Assembly (NCBI GenBank): GCA_949751835.1
Contig: CATKHK010000059.1
Span: 186,001 to 250,000, forward strand
Source of the DNA: Blepharisma japonicum
Lineage: Eukaryota; Ciliophora; Heterotrichea; Heterotrichida; Blepharismidae
Reading direction: 5' to 3'
Length of the DNA: 64,000 bases
The position numbers and the translations under genes were made by a program. This document shows positions 1 through 11,400 of the stretch, one piece after another. Numbering within the stretch: the stretch's first letter is position 1; each line of letters opens with the position of its first letter. The notes under the pieces were generated by a model. That model had not been told where the DNA came from, made no database searches, and saw nothing but the letters and a program-made list of their open reading frames with translations.

Positions 1-1
1 G

Positions 2-82
2 CAGATTTTAAGAAGAGCTACTGAGCTTTCTCAAGAGCAAAATAAAAGTGAAAGAAGGAGACTTTATGGCTTAAAGCTTTAA
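2..82 (+). CDS. C-terminal end of an unknown protein (partial)
   Basis: An open frame enters from the left edge in frame 2 and ends at TAA (80-82), giving 26 charged residues (QILRRATELSQEQNKSERRR...). The next gene on the minus strand ends at 129, so this would be a tail-to-tail pair with a 46-bp spacer, typical of this window. There is too little sequence to name the product; that it is coding rests only on the open frame, the helical charged composition and the spacing. Confidence 0.45.
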   Translation, partial: QILRRATELSQEQNKSERRRLYGLKL

Positions 83-128
83 TATTTTAAAAAGCCCAGC
101 AATTAATTATTTTTAGCTCTTCTTAAAA

Positions 129-1349
129 TTATTGTCTTTTAAATAGTTGTTTCAGGCTATGAAGCTCTTTCTTTTCCTTGCTCATGGTTTCAGCAAGGGA
201 ATCTAAATCTCTTCTCATTTCAATTAGACCGCTCGCACTGTCATTAGAAAGCTCAAATAATTTTTTGTGCTTTAATCCTAAATCGTTTAATTCATTTTCT
301 AGCTTTGTAATTGAAGCAGATAAAAATTCTTTTTCTTGCCCTTGCTGGGATTTGGGAGATAAGTGATATAAATTTCCTTTAGACTTTGGTTCACTTGTGG
401 GGCTTGCATAAGGAACAGAATATGAATAAAAATGAGAAGTTTTGGAATTCTTATGCTTATGGCTATTAGATTTCTTTTTCGCATGACGTTTAGCATTCTC
501 ATTTTTAGCATAATCGATTTGGTTTTCTTGAATTTCTTTAATTGCACTATGCAGACTACTGATTTCGTTATTTAGGCAGTCGATGTTTTCATCTTTTACT
601 TTTGCATATTCTTTCAGCTCTCTATTTATATTTTCAAGTTCTCCTAGCTGTGATAATAATTGGGATATTTTATTTGAGAATCCAATTTCTAATTGATGGG
701 CTCGAGTATCATATCAATCTTTTTGATCATTTATATTTTTCTTTAAATCTTTAATTTCTTCATATAATGAAATTCTCTTTCTCTTCTCTGCATCAAGCTC
801 TTCTTTAATAGCATTTTTATTGTTTTCAGCATCATTTATTATAAGTTTGAATCTTTCTATTTCATTATTTTTAGAAGAAATCTCTTTTTCCATGTTTTCA
901 ATGCGGATAAGCAAGCTCATTTTTTCTGATTTCAAAGAATTTACACTTTTTTGCATTTTAATCTCAACGGTTTTTAATTGATTTTGTTGCCTTTCAAATT
1001 CATTTTCCCATGTATCTCTCAATTTTTTCAGTGTTTTATTTTCTGCAATAAGCTCTTTTAATAATTCTTCGACATATTCTTTCTTTTGCCTTCTTCACGT
1101 CAATGCATTTTCATCAATTAATCCTGAATCCTTTTTTCTCAGTTTTTGATTTTTTTCATCTAAATTTCTTTCTTTATCTTTGCTATTATCCGAACTAAAA
1201 GTCTGCAAACATTGATCAACCTTGTCATATTCCTCAACTTTAGGTATTTCTGACTGCTCAGTGCCGAAATTTATTTGCTCAATTGAGTTATGTGGGCTCG
1301 CTATATATTTGCTGATGATAAAATTGATATCTTGATTTTCCATGACCAA
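129..1349 (-). CDS. Coiled-coil protein, 406 aa (UGA=Trp)
   Basis: One frame runs from ATG (1349; a second Met at 1343) to TAA (129-131) if TGA is read as Trp at 1095-1097 and 714-716. The protein is an acidic N-terminus followed by long heptad-rich helices (about residues 85-260) and a second helical stretch at the C-terminus, joined by a Ser/Lys/His-rich linker. No catalytic motif is visible and I do not recognise a family; a cytoskeletal or basal-body scaffold would be a guess. Its start codon lies 26 bp head to head from the next coiled-coil gene, so the two probably share a bidirectional promoter. A standard-code reading would break it into fragments at the two TGA codons. Confidence 0.75.
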
Positions 1350-1375
1350 TCTTTTTAAACAAACCCATTTAAATA

Positions 1376-3448
1376 ATGCACAACGAAGAAGAAGGAAGGT
1401 TAAATATTGGAGATTTAGATTTCAGCGGAGGAAGTCCGAAAGATGAGCTTGAATTTGAAGAAAGTTCAGTAGAAAGTAACAACTTGAGAATGGACATCGA
1501 AAAACTTCGTGCCGCAACTGAAGATGCAATTAGAAACATTAGAGAAAACTACCTATTCAGAGAATCAGAACTTATAAGCCAAATCCAAAGTGAAGATATG
1601 AAAAAAGCTCTACTAGAAAATAGGCCAGGGACTCTGGAAACTAATGATGACTTAAGTCTTGAAGAATTAAAGCAATTTGAAATTGCGAGAATGGAAGAAA
1701 TAGAAAATTTAAAAAGAATAGGCCACAAGGCGTCAAGCAAGGAAAGCATGTTTAACCTTTCCAGCAGTGAAGTGTCAAGCATATTTAGAAAAAGCCTAGA
1801 AAATCAAGGAGAAGATGTTGGCCCAATTGATCTTGAGAAGTGCTCAGAAGCTATTAAAGAAAAATACCAAAAAGAAATAGAAGATATGGAGAGAGCTGTC
1901 AGAGATGAATGTGAAATTGAATTCGACAAACAAAGAAAACAGCTGAGATTTGATTACGAAAATAAGATGAACCAAGAAATTTCAGAAGTCCAAAATAGAC
2001 TTAACGAATACTGGCAAGAGAGAGCTGAGGAACTTGAAGATAAAATAAAGCAGCTTTCAGAAGCAAGGCCACGCTCCACTTCAGAATTAGAAAAAATTTA
2101 TCAGTCACAATATGAAGAAAGATTAGCAGTAGAAACACAAAGACTTAAAGCAGAAATTGAAGTGTCATTAAGAAATGAGTACGAAATCATGCTTAACCAA
2201 AGAGTTGAAACAGCCAAAAAAGAGACCCAAGATCCTAATGATTTTCTTACTGACTTGCGACGTGAAATGGAGGATAAATTCCAGCAAAGGCTTGTAACAG
2301 AAAAGAATGAGTGGAAAGAAGAGATCCAGAGCATTATTCTGCCTGAGATAAGAAGCAAGCTTGAACCTTCATTAAAGGAAAAATTAGCTGAGGTAGAAAG
2401 CAAGGTAAAGCAAGACGCTGATGTAGAAATCAAAGCAAAAGTGGAATTAATCAAAAAGGAAGCTGAAGAGAGGATAAAAAATTATATTCAAAAAGTAGCT
2501 CAAAGAGACTATGAATCTCTAAAAGAAAAAATCAAAGAAGATATGAAAAAAGCACTTCGAAAGGAGCAAGAATCTAAACTGCAAACTGCACTGGATGCTG
2601 AAGTAAAACTGCAAATTGAAAGAGAAATAAGAAAAGAGCTAACTTTACAAATGGAATCTCAAGTTTATGAAGAGGTAGAAAGCAGAGTAAAGGAAGAAAT
2701 CAGAAACGAGTTGATTGATCTTTATAAAAATCGCCAAAAGCAAATAAGGCATGAGCTTAATGCAAAACTTAAAGCAGCACAAGAAAAGTATACGATTCAG
2801 CAAAAAAAAGAAGTGGCTAAGCAAGTAAATGAAATGCTCGAAAAAAGAGAAAAAGAAATAAAAAATAATTTAAGGAAAAAGTTAGAAAGGGACAAAAAAG
2901 AAATTGAAGCAGAATTGGCTAAAGAGTACGAAGGAAATCAAAGCTACCAAAGAGTAAAAACTACCAAAGAATTAACAGAAATATCAAAAACAAAAGCACA
3001 ACTGATTGTGCAGATTAAGAAAGTCAAACAGGAAAAGAAAGAAGAACTTAATATGATTAGAAAACAAAGAGAAGAGCTCGAACAAAAAATAAAAGATTTA
3101 GAACAAATTCAAGAAAAGAATTTTTTCCAAAATAAAACCCCTATGAGCCAGAGATCAACGATTTTCCAACCTGATATTGTTAATGAGGTCCATGCCCAAG
3201 ACATTGAAACTCCAAATGAAAATGTAATTCCTCATGAAAATATTGACCCGCCAAGAATGCAATCCCAAAGAAAATTGCTTTCTCATTACAATTCTCAAGA
3301 CTTGCTGAATCAAATTATTAGTAAAAACATACAAGAAACGCAAGATGCTTATAGGCTATTAGAAGAGACTAAAGATCCTCCATCATACTATAGAAGAAGT
3401 TTAAATGAATCTCCTGCGGATACTCCTCCAATTTATTATCGATCTTAA
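1376..3448 (+). CDS. Long coiled-coil protein, 690 aa
   Basis: An uninterrupted frame from ATG 1376 to TAA 3446-3448. Residues about 25-590 are nearly continuous Glu/Lys/Arg/Gln-rich coiled coil with few prolines. The last 100 residues are a Ser/Pro/Asn-rich tail ending with repeated SYYRRS/IYYRS-like segments (PPSYYRRSLNESP and PPIYYRS), which may be short linear motifs. No TGA codon occurs and there are few Trp. The family is not recognised; architecture resembles centrosomal, basal-body or filament proteins but that is inference only. It is divergently paired with the gene at 129-1349, 26 bp away. Confidence 0.85.
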   Translation: MHNEEEGRLNIGDLDFSGGSPKDELEFEESSVESNNLRMDIEKLRAATEDAIRNIRENYLFRESELISQIQSEDMKKALLENRPGTLETNDDLSLEELKQFEIARMEEIENLKRIGHKASSKESMFNLSSSEVSSIFRKSLENQGEDVGPIDLEKCSEAIKEKYQKEIEDMERAVRDECEIEFDKQRKQLRFDYENKMNQEISEVQNRLNEYWQERAEELEDKIKQLSEARPRSTSELEKIYQSQYEERLAVETQRLKAEIEVSLRNEYEIMLNQRVETAKKETQDPNDFLTDLRREMEDKFQQRLVTEKNEWKEEIQSIILPEIRSKLEPSLKEKLAEVESKVKQDADVEIKAKVELIKKEAEERIKNYIQKVAQRDYESLKEKIKEDMKKALRKEQESKLQTALDAEVKLQIEREIRKELTLQMESQVYEEVESRVKEEIRNELIDLYKNRQKQIRHELNAKLKAAQEKYTIQQKKEVAKQVNEMLEKREKEIKNNLRKKLERDKKEIEAELAKEYEGNQSYQRVKTTKELTEISKTKAQLIVQIKKVKQEKKEELNMIRKQREELEQKIKDLEQIQEKNFFQNKTPMSQRSTIFQPDIVNEVHAQDIETPNENVIPHENIDPPRMQSQRKLLSHYNSQDLLNQIISKNIQETQDAYRLLEETKDPPSYYRRSLNESPADTPPIYYRS

Positions 3449-3692
3449 TAACCTAGCTTAATTTTATTACTAAATGTAAAGTGCGAAAACTACTCGATAA
3501 ATATTTTTGAAAAATGGGGCTATAGGACGAAATGGAGGGAAATTTTATTTTACTATTTTCTGCTTAAAAAATGTTTAAAAAGCTTATAAAATCTCTTATT
3601 TCTTGTTTTAAAAGTTTAAAATCCTAAAATTTCTCAAAAAGCTTCTTAACTGTTAATTCTTCATATAGAAAATTCATAATTTAATTTCGTTA

Positions 3693-4961
3693 ATGGAAAG
3701 ATACTCTTTTCCAGATCTCGCCCCGGAAGATATATATACACAACTAAAAGATTCCCTTGGCATCACAATTTCATCTCTAGAAGAAATCCTTCGGCCAACC
3801 CCAAACGCAATCAAAAACATCTACATTCAACTGCTTCAAATTGTCTTCCACAAGCAAAGGGATGATTTTCTATTCATAAAATCATGCAATCCAAAGCTAA
3901 GCAAGAGTGTAGAACTTCACGACCATGCAATTTCCAATTTAAATCTTTACAAACACCTTTCTAAAGTCTTATCACAAATAGGCTGCAAAGCGGACCCATT
4001 CCGAATAACTGATTTAACTACTCCTGACCCTAGAAGGACAATAAGGTTTTTATCAGCATTTATAAACTTTATAAGGTTTATGATAGAAGAGCAAGAGCTT
4101 ATTTTTGTGCAAAATCCTGAAACGACACTATCAAAACTTGCTGCTGAAGAATGTAATAAAACTAAAGAGGAATATGAGAGAAAATCTGCCGAAGTACAAA
4201 TGTTGAAGAAAAAAAATCAGGAAAAGTTCCCAATAATAGAGCAGAAAAAAGTGAAAATCGAGCAATTGGGAAGAGAAAAAGAAAAAATTGAAAATGAAAG
4301 GAAAAAGATTGAAAAAGAAGTTGAAGTTTTAGAAGTGGAAGCGGCTGGACTGAATGAAGCAATGCTATACCTTAATAATTCTGATACGGAAATAAATCCA
4401 GAATACTCAAAATTGAGAAGTGAAAAAGAAGGAAATTGTGATGAAGAAGTTATGGAAAAAATAATATTTATGGAAAAAGTTATTAATATTGTAAAAGAAG
4501 CAAAAATACTTATAGAAAATTGTGAAGATTTGAGAAAAAAATGCGGTGAGCTTGAAAATCAAGTTTCTGTACAGAAAAAGCAGGCCAAAGATCTTGAAGA
4601 GTCTATTGCATTGATAAGAATGGATTTGCCATCTTTTGATAATATCGAAAGTCTGGCAAATGATGCTAGCCTACTCGGGATAGGAGACTTAATAAAAGAA
4701 AAGCAGACAGAAAAAACTTATCTTTTGCAGGAGAGAGAAAATTTGGAGCAAGAATTAGTTGATAAGCGAGACCAACTCTCACTATTAAAAGACCAATTTA
4801 GCTCGAAGAAAGCTAAATATCAAGAAGAAATAAAACTTTTAGAAACAGAGCACTCCAAGATAATAAAGAAAGCCGAAGAATATAAAGAAAAAGCCGTTAG
4901 CATGATTAAAAAATCCCAAGTAGAGCTTGAGAATAAAGAAAATTATTCATATAGTAAATAA
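3693..4961 (+). CDS. NUF2: Kinetochore protein NUF2 (NDC80 complex)
   Basis: 422 aa, close to the usual size of the family (about 450). The N-terminus carries the NUF2 calponin-homology-like domain: YSFPDLAPEDI at residues 3-13 and the family-typical TPDPRRTIRFLSAFINFIRF at about residues 109-128. From about residue 150 to the end it is coiled coil, as expected for the rod that pairs with NDC80. Role known for the family: the NDC80-NUF2 dimer binds spindle microtubules at the outer kinetochore; in a ciliate this would serve micronuclear division, since the macronucleus divides without a conventional mitotic apparatus. ATG 3693 is the first in-frame Met after an AT-rich leader. The stop is TAA. 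Confidence 0.88.
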   Translation: MERYSFPDLAPEDIYTQLKDSLGITISSLEEILRPTPNAIKNIYIQLLQIVFHKQRDDFLFIKSCNPKLSKSVELHDHAISNLNLYKHLSKVLSQIGCKADPFRITDLTTPDPRRTIRFLSAFINFIRFMIEEQELIFVQNPETTLSKLAAEECNKTKEEYERKSAEVQMLKKKNQEKFPIIEQKKVKIEQLGREKEKIENERKKIEKEVEVLEVEAAGLNEAMLYLNNSDTEINPEYSKLRSEKEGNCDEEVMEKIIFMEKVINIVKEAKILIENCEDLRKKCGELENQVSVQKKQAKDLEESIALIRMDLPSFDNIESLANDASLLGIGDLIKEKQTEKTYLLQERENLEQELVDKRDQLSLLKDQFSSKKAKYQEEIKLLETEHSKIIKKAEEYKEKAVSMIKKSQVELENKENYSYSK

Positions 4962-4984
4962 CTTTTATCTTTAAAGCCATTAAC

Positions 4985-5476
4985 TTATTTTATTTCTCTT
5001 AAAGCTTCATAATTCTCTTCCCTAATTGTAAACCAGTTAGGTGAATGCTCTTTTTGAGCCATTTGAAATCTTGCACCTGATCATAGTGGTTTAAACCTTT
5101 AAATCCACAATTTTCAAAATGAAGGTCTATATTTGGATATACAAATCTGTAGACTCCAAAGCCTAGCTCGCTCACGTTTTCTACGCGAGGACTAGTAGCG
5201 ACAAACACATAGAAATTACATCGATGAGTAGAGTGGATTCTCAATTGGTGCAGACTACATTAATTACATAATCTGTGCAATCAGTAATATGTGTAGCCCC
5301 TGATATAGCTCCATCATATATTTGGCAGTTTCTCAGTACAACGATATGTATTGCATTTAAACTCGAGTAAATAACTACCTCACAGTTTGATAAGTTCTCT
5401 AATTGGTAGCTACCCACTCCTTGTAGGTCAGCTTCACTTCTATAAAATGTTCTGCCATTTTGATTTCTAATATTAA
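4985..5476 (-). pseudogene. Tubulin-binding cofactor C (TBCC/C-CAP) relic, 5'-truncated and frameshifted
   Basis: On the minus strand three segments in different frames together spell a C-CAP/TBCC domain: RNQNGRTFYRSEADLQ...LENLSNCEVVIYSS...CTDYVINVVC (about 5464-5252), then QLRIHSTHRCNFY...FKGLNHYDQVQDFKWLKK (about 5250-5035), then EHSPNWFTIREENYEAL ending at TAA 4985-4987. Each junction (about 5250 and about 5033, the latter in an A run) needs one missing base. No in-frame ATG precedes the first segment, and the N-terminal half expected of TBCC (spectrin-like region, roughly 150 residues) is absent because CFAP47 ends directly upstream. TBCC is a GTPase activator for tubulin heterodimer assembly. 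No 15-nt GT...AG intron repairs either frame. It is either a pseudogene or an assembly with two single-base deletions; the missing 5' half favours the former. Confidence 0.7.
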
Positions 5477-5484
5477 ATAAATTA

Positions 5485-8400
5485 TTAAATTTCTGTTATT
5501 CTTTGTTGAGATGGCGCCTTTCTTGCTGGGGATAACGATTTCATTGAAGACTCCATTTTGGACCTAGTTGGCGAAAGTCCTTTGATGTTTTTCTTTATGA
5601 AATTTTTCTTTGAGCTCTGCTGAGGCTGTATTGATCTTTGAAGCTTATTATCAATTCTGCCACCACTAGCTTCAGGAGGTTGATAGCGAGGATGGGACCC
5701 TTTAACCAGATAAGTCCACATCATATCTTCTGTTTGAATTACAAGCTTTCCTACCTTAGGAGCTCCATACTCCACAGGAGTAAACGACACTATAAAAGTA
5801 GTCCCTTCTCTTCCATATGGCTCTAAAATACCTTGACTGGGCTGAATAGCAAAACAGGAGTCGCTTTCTGGTGTAAAAAATGCTTCAAACTCAGCAAAAG
5901 CTTTGAATTGATTGGTCAACTTGAAAGCAATGCTGGTTGTTTTATTTATTTGGGATTCTATATTGATTGTGTCATCAATATCTGGATCAAGAGCTTCAAG
6001 CATGATATTATATTTCCATCTTCCTCCAGATCCTTTGTAAATTAATAGCTCGACTTGTGTCTTAAATGGCCGTAATGGTTCAAATTTTACTGAAAATTCT
6101 AAAGCTTCTGCAGGGCTTGAAATAATGTTTTTGTGAGTTTCAATCTGCAAACTTTTGTCTACAAAATGCTTGACGGCCTGGTCTATGACGTTAATTTCAT
6201 TGGTGAAATTTTCTTCTTCTGTAAGATCGACTAAATCATTCAAAACAATATTTAGCGGCATTTCTAATGATGTTCTGCATTTTGTCTTGAAAGAATAATC
6301 AATGCGTGTAGAAGCATTCTCAGTGATGCCTTTAAGCGGGTATCTCCAAGTCAATTCATCTGTAATCGATACTAGCAGAACAGCAGTGTGCTCATCCATT
6401 GATGTTGGAATAAAAGCTACAGGGATTAGTAAAGATCCTAAAGGCCCTATTGCATATTTATTTTTCCTCACAAGCAACTGAAATACGTTCTCACTGGTTT
6501 CTAAAGAAATAGAAATAACAATGTTTTCCCTAAATGGATTTTTAAATGTTATCTGTGTAGAGCTTGTTTCTCCAATAGTTGCAGCAATTTCAAGAGGCTC
6601 CATAAGTGTAGGTGGACGTCCTTTACCTCTCAGCTTGAAGATCCAGTCTCCAAGAGCTTTGCTACTGAGCTTGATTTCTCCAGTTTCTACATGTTTTAGT
6701 GTAGAAGGAGAATACTTGACTGTAGCTTCTATAGTTTCATAAGGAGGTAGAATGATGCGCTCAGGGACTAATTCAAAGTTTAGAGGGTTAGAGCAGCTGT
6801 AATCTAAAATGACTTCTTCGTTTGTAGGGTTCTCTAATGCAATGTGCTGGGTTTCTGATTTTCCAAGCTCGCATTCAAAAATTTCTAGCTCAAATGGTTC
6901 AGGTGGCAAAGCGATGAGCTTAAGCTTGTACCAAAATTCGCCTGTTTTTTCGCTGACGAAGGAAATTGTTCCATATGATTCGCCAGGGAGTAGTGGAGAG
7001 TAGAGGAGTTCATAAGTGCCTAGCTCTTTGGCAGCAACATAAAACATGTTGTCACCCATAAGTCCGTGGCCTTGGATATTGACTTCAAAAGTAGTGTTTT
7101 CTGGATATGGATTATAAACGGTAAGTTTTAATTCGACAGCTTTTCTGCACTGAGTCATCAATATTTTTTCATCTTCAGGCTCAGGTTCTTGGGCCCTAAC
7201 TTCTAGTGTATACCAATAAAATTTGCCTTGATTATCATAAAATGTAATGGCTCCAGAGTACATGCCACTTTGTATAGGCTTTACTTGAAGTTCATATTGC
7301 CCTTTAGTTTTGGCTGGAACTTGTATTTGTGGATCTCCAGAAGCAATTCCTAAATCAGATTCCACCTTATAAACGACTGGGAAATCGTTAGGATTCATAA
7401 TAGGAATCAGCTGATAATAAGTTTCCTTAACCTTGCAGTCTATTGTAATGTGTTCTTCAGCATTTGGCTCTTCTCCAATCCCTCTGAGGTTAAACTCATA
7501 TAAATCTCCTGTAAGTGGGATATCGAGTAGCAGCTTTCCTTTAACATCACAAGTCCAAATTGGCTTGAAAACTAATGGACAATATCCAGTTGATTTTCTT
7601 CTTACCACAAAGTCTTTAGAAACGCTGAATTCTTTAGCATCTTGGGTTAAGTTTACTTTGACTGGCCAATCTTTATCTGAGTTATTTATAATTGGGATGT
7701 CTTGCTTTACCTCACCTCTAGCAGGAGCAGTCATTTCTAATGTGACCACATTTTTCTTTGGCTTTACTGCTACAACGATTTCATATATTCTGATGTCAGT
7801 TTTTCTTGTAGATGTTAAGGTCACAAAGCAAGGATACTCGCCTGGGGTCTTTGGAGAAAAACTGAGTTGAAGTTTATTTTGAGCATCTTGGCCAGAAGAG
7901 GAATTTCCTGCAGGTGCTTGGCTGGTATGCGAACTTCTGCTTGGTGTTTTCTTACTTCTTTGCAAGGAAATTTCTTGCTTGGAGACGTCACTTACTTGTG
8001 AAGTATCGAGGCCTCCTTTGCCGCCTTTACTTTTGCTGAACTCTGTTAAAGATATGGTGTTAGGGCCTCCAAAGAAAGGAGAGCTTAAAACAACATCATA
8101 CGTGTTTGTGTCTTCTGTGTGTAGTTTCTTAAAGATTTCATTTAAAGTGTCTCTTTCTCGAGTTTTGTGTGAAGCTTGGTATCTTTCTCTGCATTTTGAC
8201 TTCGCAAATTCTAACTGCTCATTCTTTGACTTCAAAGGCACTACAACTTGCATGGAATCCCCCATTTCTTGCTTCATCGTAATCAGCTGCGATTCTGGCA
8301 TGCTCACATTCGCAACTAGCAAGTAATGGATTTCTCCTACTTTTTCGTCACACAAAATCAGCTCAGCTTTATGGGTTTTCATTTCAAAAGGTAAAAATTG

Positions 8401-11400
8401 GACACCTATGAAGCTGACTGAGTTTTTCTTGACTTTTACTTTTTCGTTTTTAATATAAAAAGGTGGCGGGAATTGCAGAGGAGGAGGATCTGGTGGGCCT
8501 TTCTTCTTATTTGCAGGAGGCTTCTTTGGTGGGTCTTCAATTGGGTTTAGCTGAATTACGAATTCTGCCTCTTGGGAATAATTGTTTTTTATTTCTACTT
8601 CTTTATTAAACAGCTTATAAAGCGGAGTTTCAAAATCTATTTGCATCACATTTATAGGCGCCTTTACGTCAGAAATTAACTCGAAAACAAGAGCTGCACC
8701 TTGAGCACCACCGTCTGTAGTTCGATTTGTAAAGCTTAACTTAGCTTTTTGCACCGGGACAGTGACTCTGCTTTGGAAAGTGACTGGGAATTGTACTGTT
8801 GACTTGGATGGAAGTGTTATTGACTCTTGAGCTTCGAATGTGTAATCAGAGCTGCCTTCAATTCTAACCCAATAATTCACAGATTTGTTAGAAGGGTTGG
8901 TGAGTTCAATGTTTTTTACGATTTTTTCACTGAGCGGGCATGAAAAAACGATTTTACATTTTGGAATGTAGTGGGGAAGACCCTGATATAACTGTAAAGT
9001 AAAGAGCAAAGCTTCTCGCGCACTAGGACGAACGAGATCATTTGCAGTAAAGTGGGTGGGTAACCCTATTTCGCTGAGTCCTGCGATTACTTTTTCACAG
9101 TTTTGGCTTCTTTGCTCTTCACTGTTAGGATTGACTTTGATATTACCTAAAGCTTTGACATTTCCGATATGAGATTGAATGACAGAAGATATCACAGTGC
9201 CATCTGATAAGTCAGACTCAAAGTTGGAGATTTTCTTTGGAGTGTGTGGATGAACGCACTCATAGTGATAGCTTAGCCACTTAAGTAAAATGCATTCAGA
9301 TACAGAGTAAATGTTTGAAGTAGTCATCCCTGCATCTATATTAGCTTCTTCTGGATTCATTCCAGGCAAGTTTTTGAAACTTTTAGGTGTAACCCTATTA
9401 AGCAGATACAGCTTGACAATTTGGAAAATCAAGGTTGTCCAAGAATCCATAGAAAGATATGGCCACCTATGCTGGATTTGCTTGGGTCTTAACTGGAGCT
9501 CTAACGGTGTTGACTTCAAAAACCTTGCAAAGTCATTTTGGCTTAATAAAAACTCAGGTCTAAGCGTGTTTAGCATTGCTCCATTTTTCTTCAAATATTC
9601 AATTAAGTCATCATATTGTTTAAAAAGCTGCCTTGCTAGTTCTTTTGGAGCTAATGAATTCGGATTTTTAACTTGTCCTGGAGGGTATTTGCCTGATAAT
9701 GCAAAAACCAATTCATAAAGGGGTGCTCCATGCTGATTAACAAAATCATCAGGGAATTTGTTAATGGTAGAACTGAGGACGCTATGGTTTAGCCATCTAT
9801 TTAAGTGGTCTAACCCTTTTTCAAGCAAAAACTGAGGGACAGGCTGATATCCTACAATACTCTTAGCAGATCTGGAATACACAGAACTTGCTGCACTGGT
9901 TCTGGGAGCTCCTCCTGGGCCTCCAGTTCCCCATCTTCCTGAAGCCTCATCTCCATCTGAAACTTCTTCGTACTCCAATTTCATTGCTCCATTTTCATCA
10001 ACATTAAATCTAATATCTTCTTGGTGACTTTGAATAAAGGGAAAAGAGGTAAACAAGCAATTATCAGCTGTACCTGAAACTGGTATTGTGAATTTATTGC
10101 CTTCGTTGTCAAAAAAGTCTAAATTTGCTGTAAAAGACAAGGCACGATCAGAGTTGAAAACTATTTCCACTGGGATTTTTTGCTTTGTCGATCCTAGAGT
10201 TTGGCCATCAGGGAAATTTAATTGCAATGGAATCCTGCCAGCATCTTTTGGAAGTCTATATTTTAATTCTACATTTTGATAGCCCTCATTATTGATTTTA
10301 AAGATGGATTTTGAAGAAATTCCCAGCGGAGTTATAGGGAGAATCACATACCGTCTGTCAAATGAGATGCGTGGGATTGAGCCTTCTCCTCTAAGAGTAA
10401 GTGTTAAGTAAGGCTCTGTTGAATTGTCAATGAACAAATTAATTTTTTCTTCGTAATCAATAGCTTGATTAGGATTAAAGCTTGCTCTTACTGTTACTGA
10501 GGCAGCTGGTTCTAAATACCCTTCAAGTGGCCTTATGGTAAATATTTTGGTTGAGTCAATTGTAGAAGTATCAAGCTTCCATCTCAGCGGATAAATGTCA
10601 GGATTTGAAAATATAACATCTTTGTAATCTGGGAAGGATTTTTCTCCAGCTGTGATGTATTTCTTTTTGAAGTCAACTATAGCAGGCTCTATTAAGAATT
10701 TCGGCTGCAGTCCTTCTCCTGATACAGGTCTCGTTAAGGATTTTAATGTCTCATTTACTCCAGCCATCATGACAGGCAAATCAAACAAATAGGTCTCAGT
10801 ATCACTAGGCGTAAATTTAAGCTGAAGTGTTATTGATGTGCTTGGATGAAGATTTAGCCTAAAAGTTCTTGCCACCTCTTCTTCCTCTTCTTCAGAATCA
10901 TCTTCTTCCTGCATTCCAGCTTCCATTTTGATATCTTCCAGCTCATCGTGCTCATCTCTAAGTACAAACGGATTCCCTCTGTCTGACGCAGCTCCCATAA
11001 GCACAGTACTTTCACATTCTCCTTCTCCAAGGTGATCAGCTGGCAATGATACTTCAAATTCTGGGTGCTCCTGAAGGCTGATATAGAGAACGCAAGCAAT
11101 TGGACTTTCGTTGACCACCGTAAACTTTCGATAAGCACTGCATTTGTAGGTGACCCCTCCAAAGTCAATTTCTGGCTCCTGGATGTAGACCTTCGGAATA
11201 ATTGCAGAAGCATGAATAGAAAGGACAAGAGGCTTTCCACCTCTGATTAGGACTTCAAGCTCTCCATGAAGTTCTTGTTCTTCGAAGCTACAAAACTCGA
11301 TTTTTAGGTTTGCTCTGCCATCTCCTGAAATTTTTCCTCTGGTAGGGGTTACAGTAATTTCTGTTGGGCATTTTTTGACATGATAAATAGCTGTGGATCT

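Noticed and set aside
299-547. An 82-codon minus-strand open frame inside the first coiled-coil gene
   Set aside because: It is in a different frame from the frame that joins 129-1349 across TGA codons and has no coiled-coil pattern.
5404-5418. A 15-nt GT...AG match (GTAGCTACCAATTAG) on the minus strand in the TBCC relic
   Set aside because: Removing it leaves a frame that soon hits TAG and does not yield the TBCC sequence, whose codons run through this stretch.
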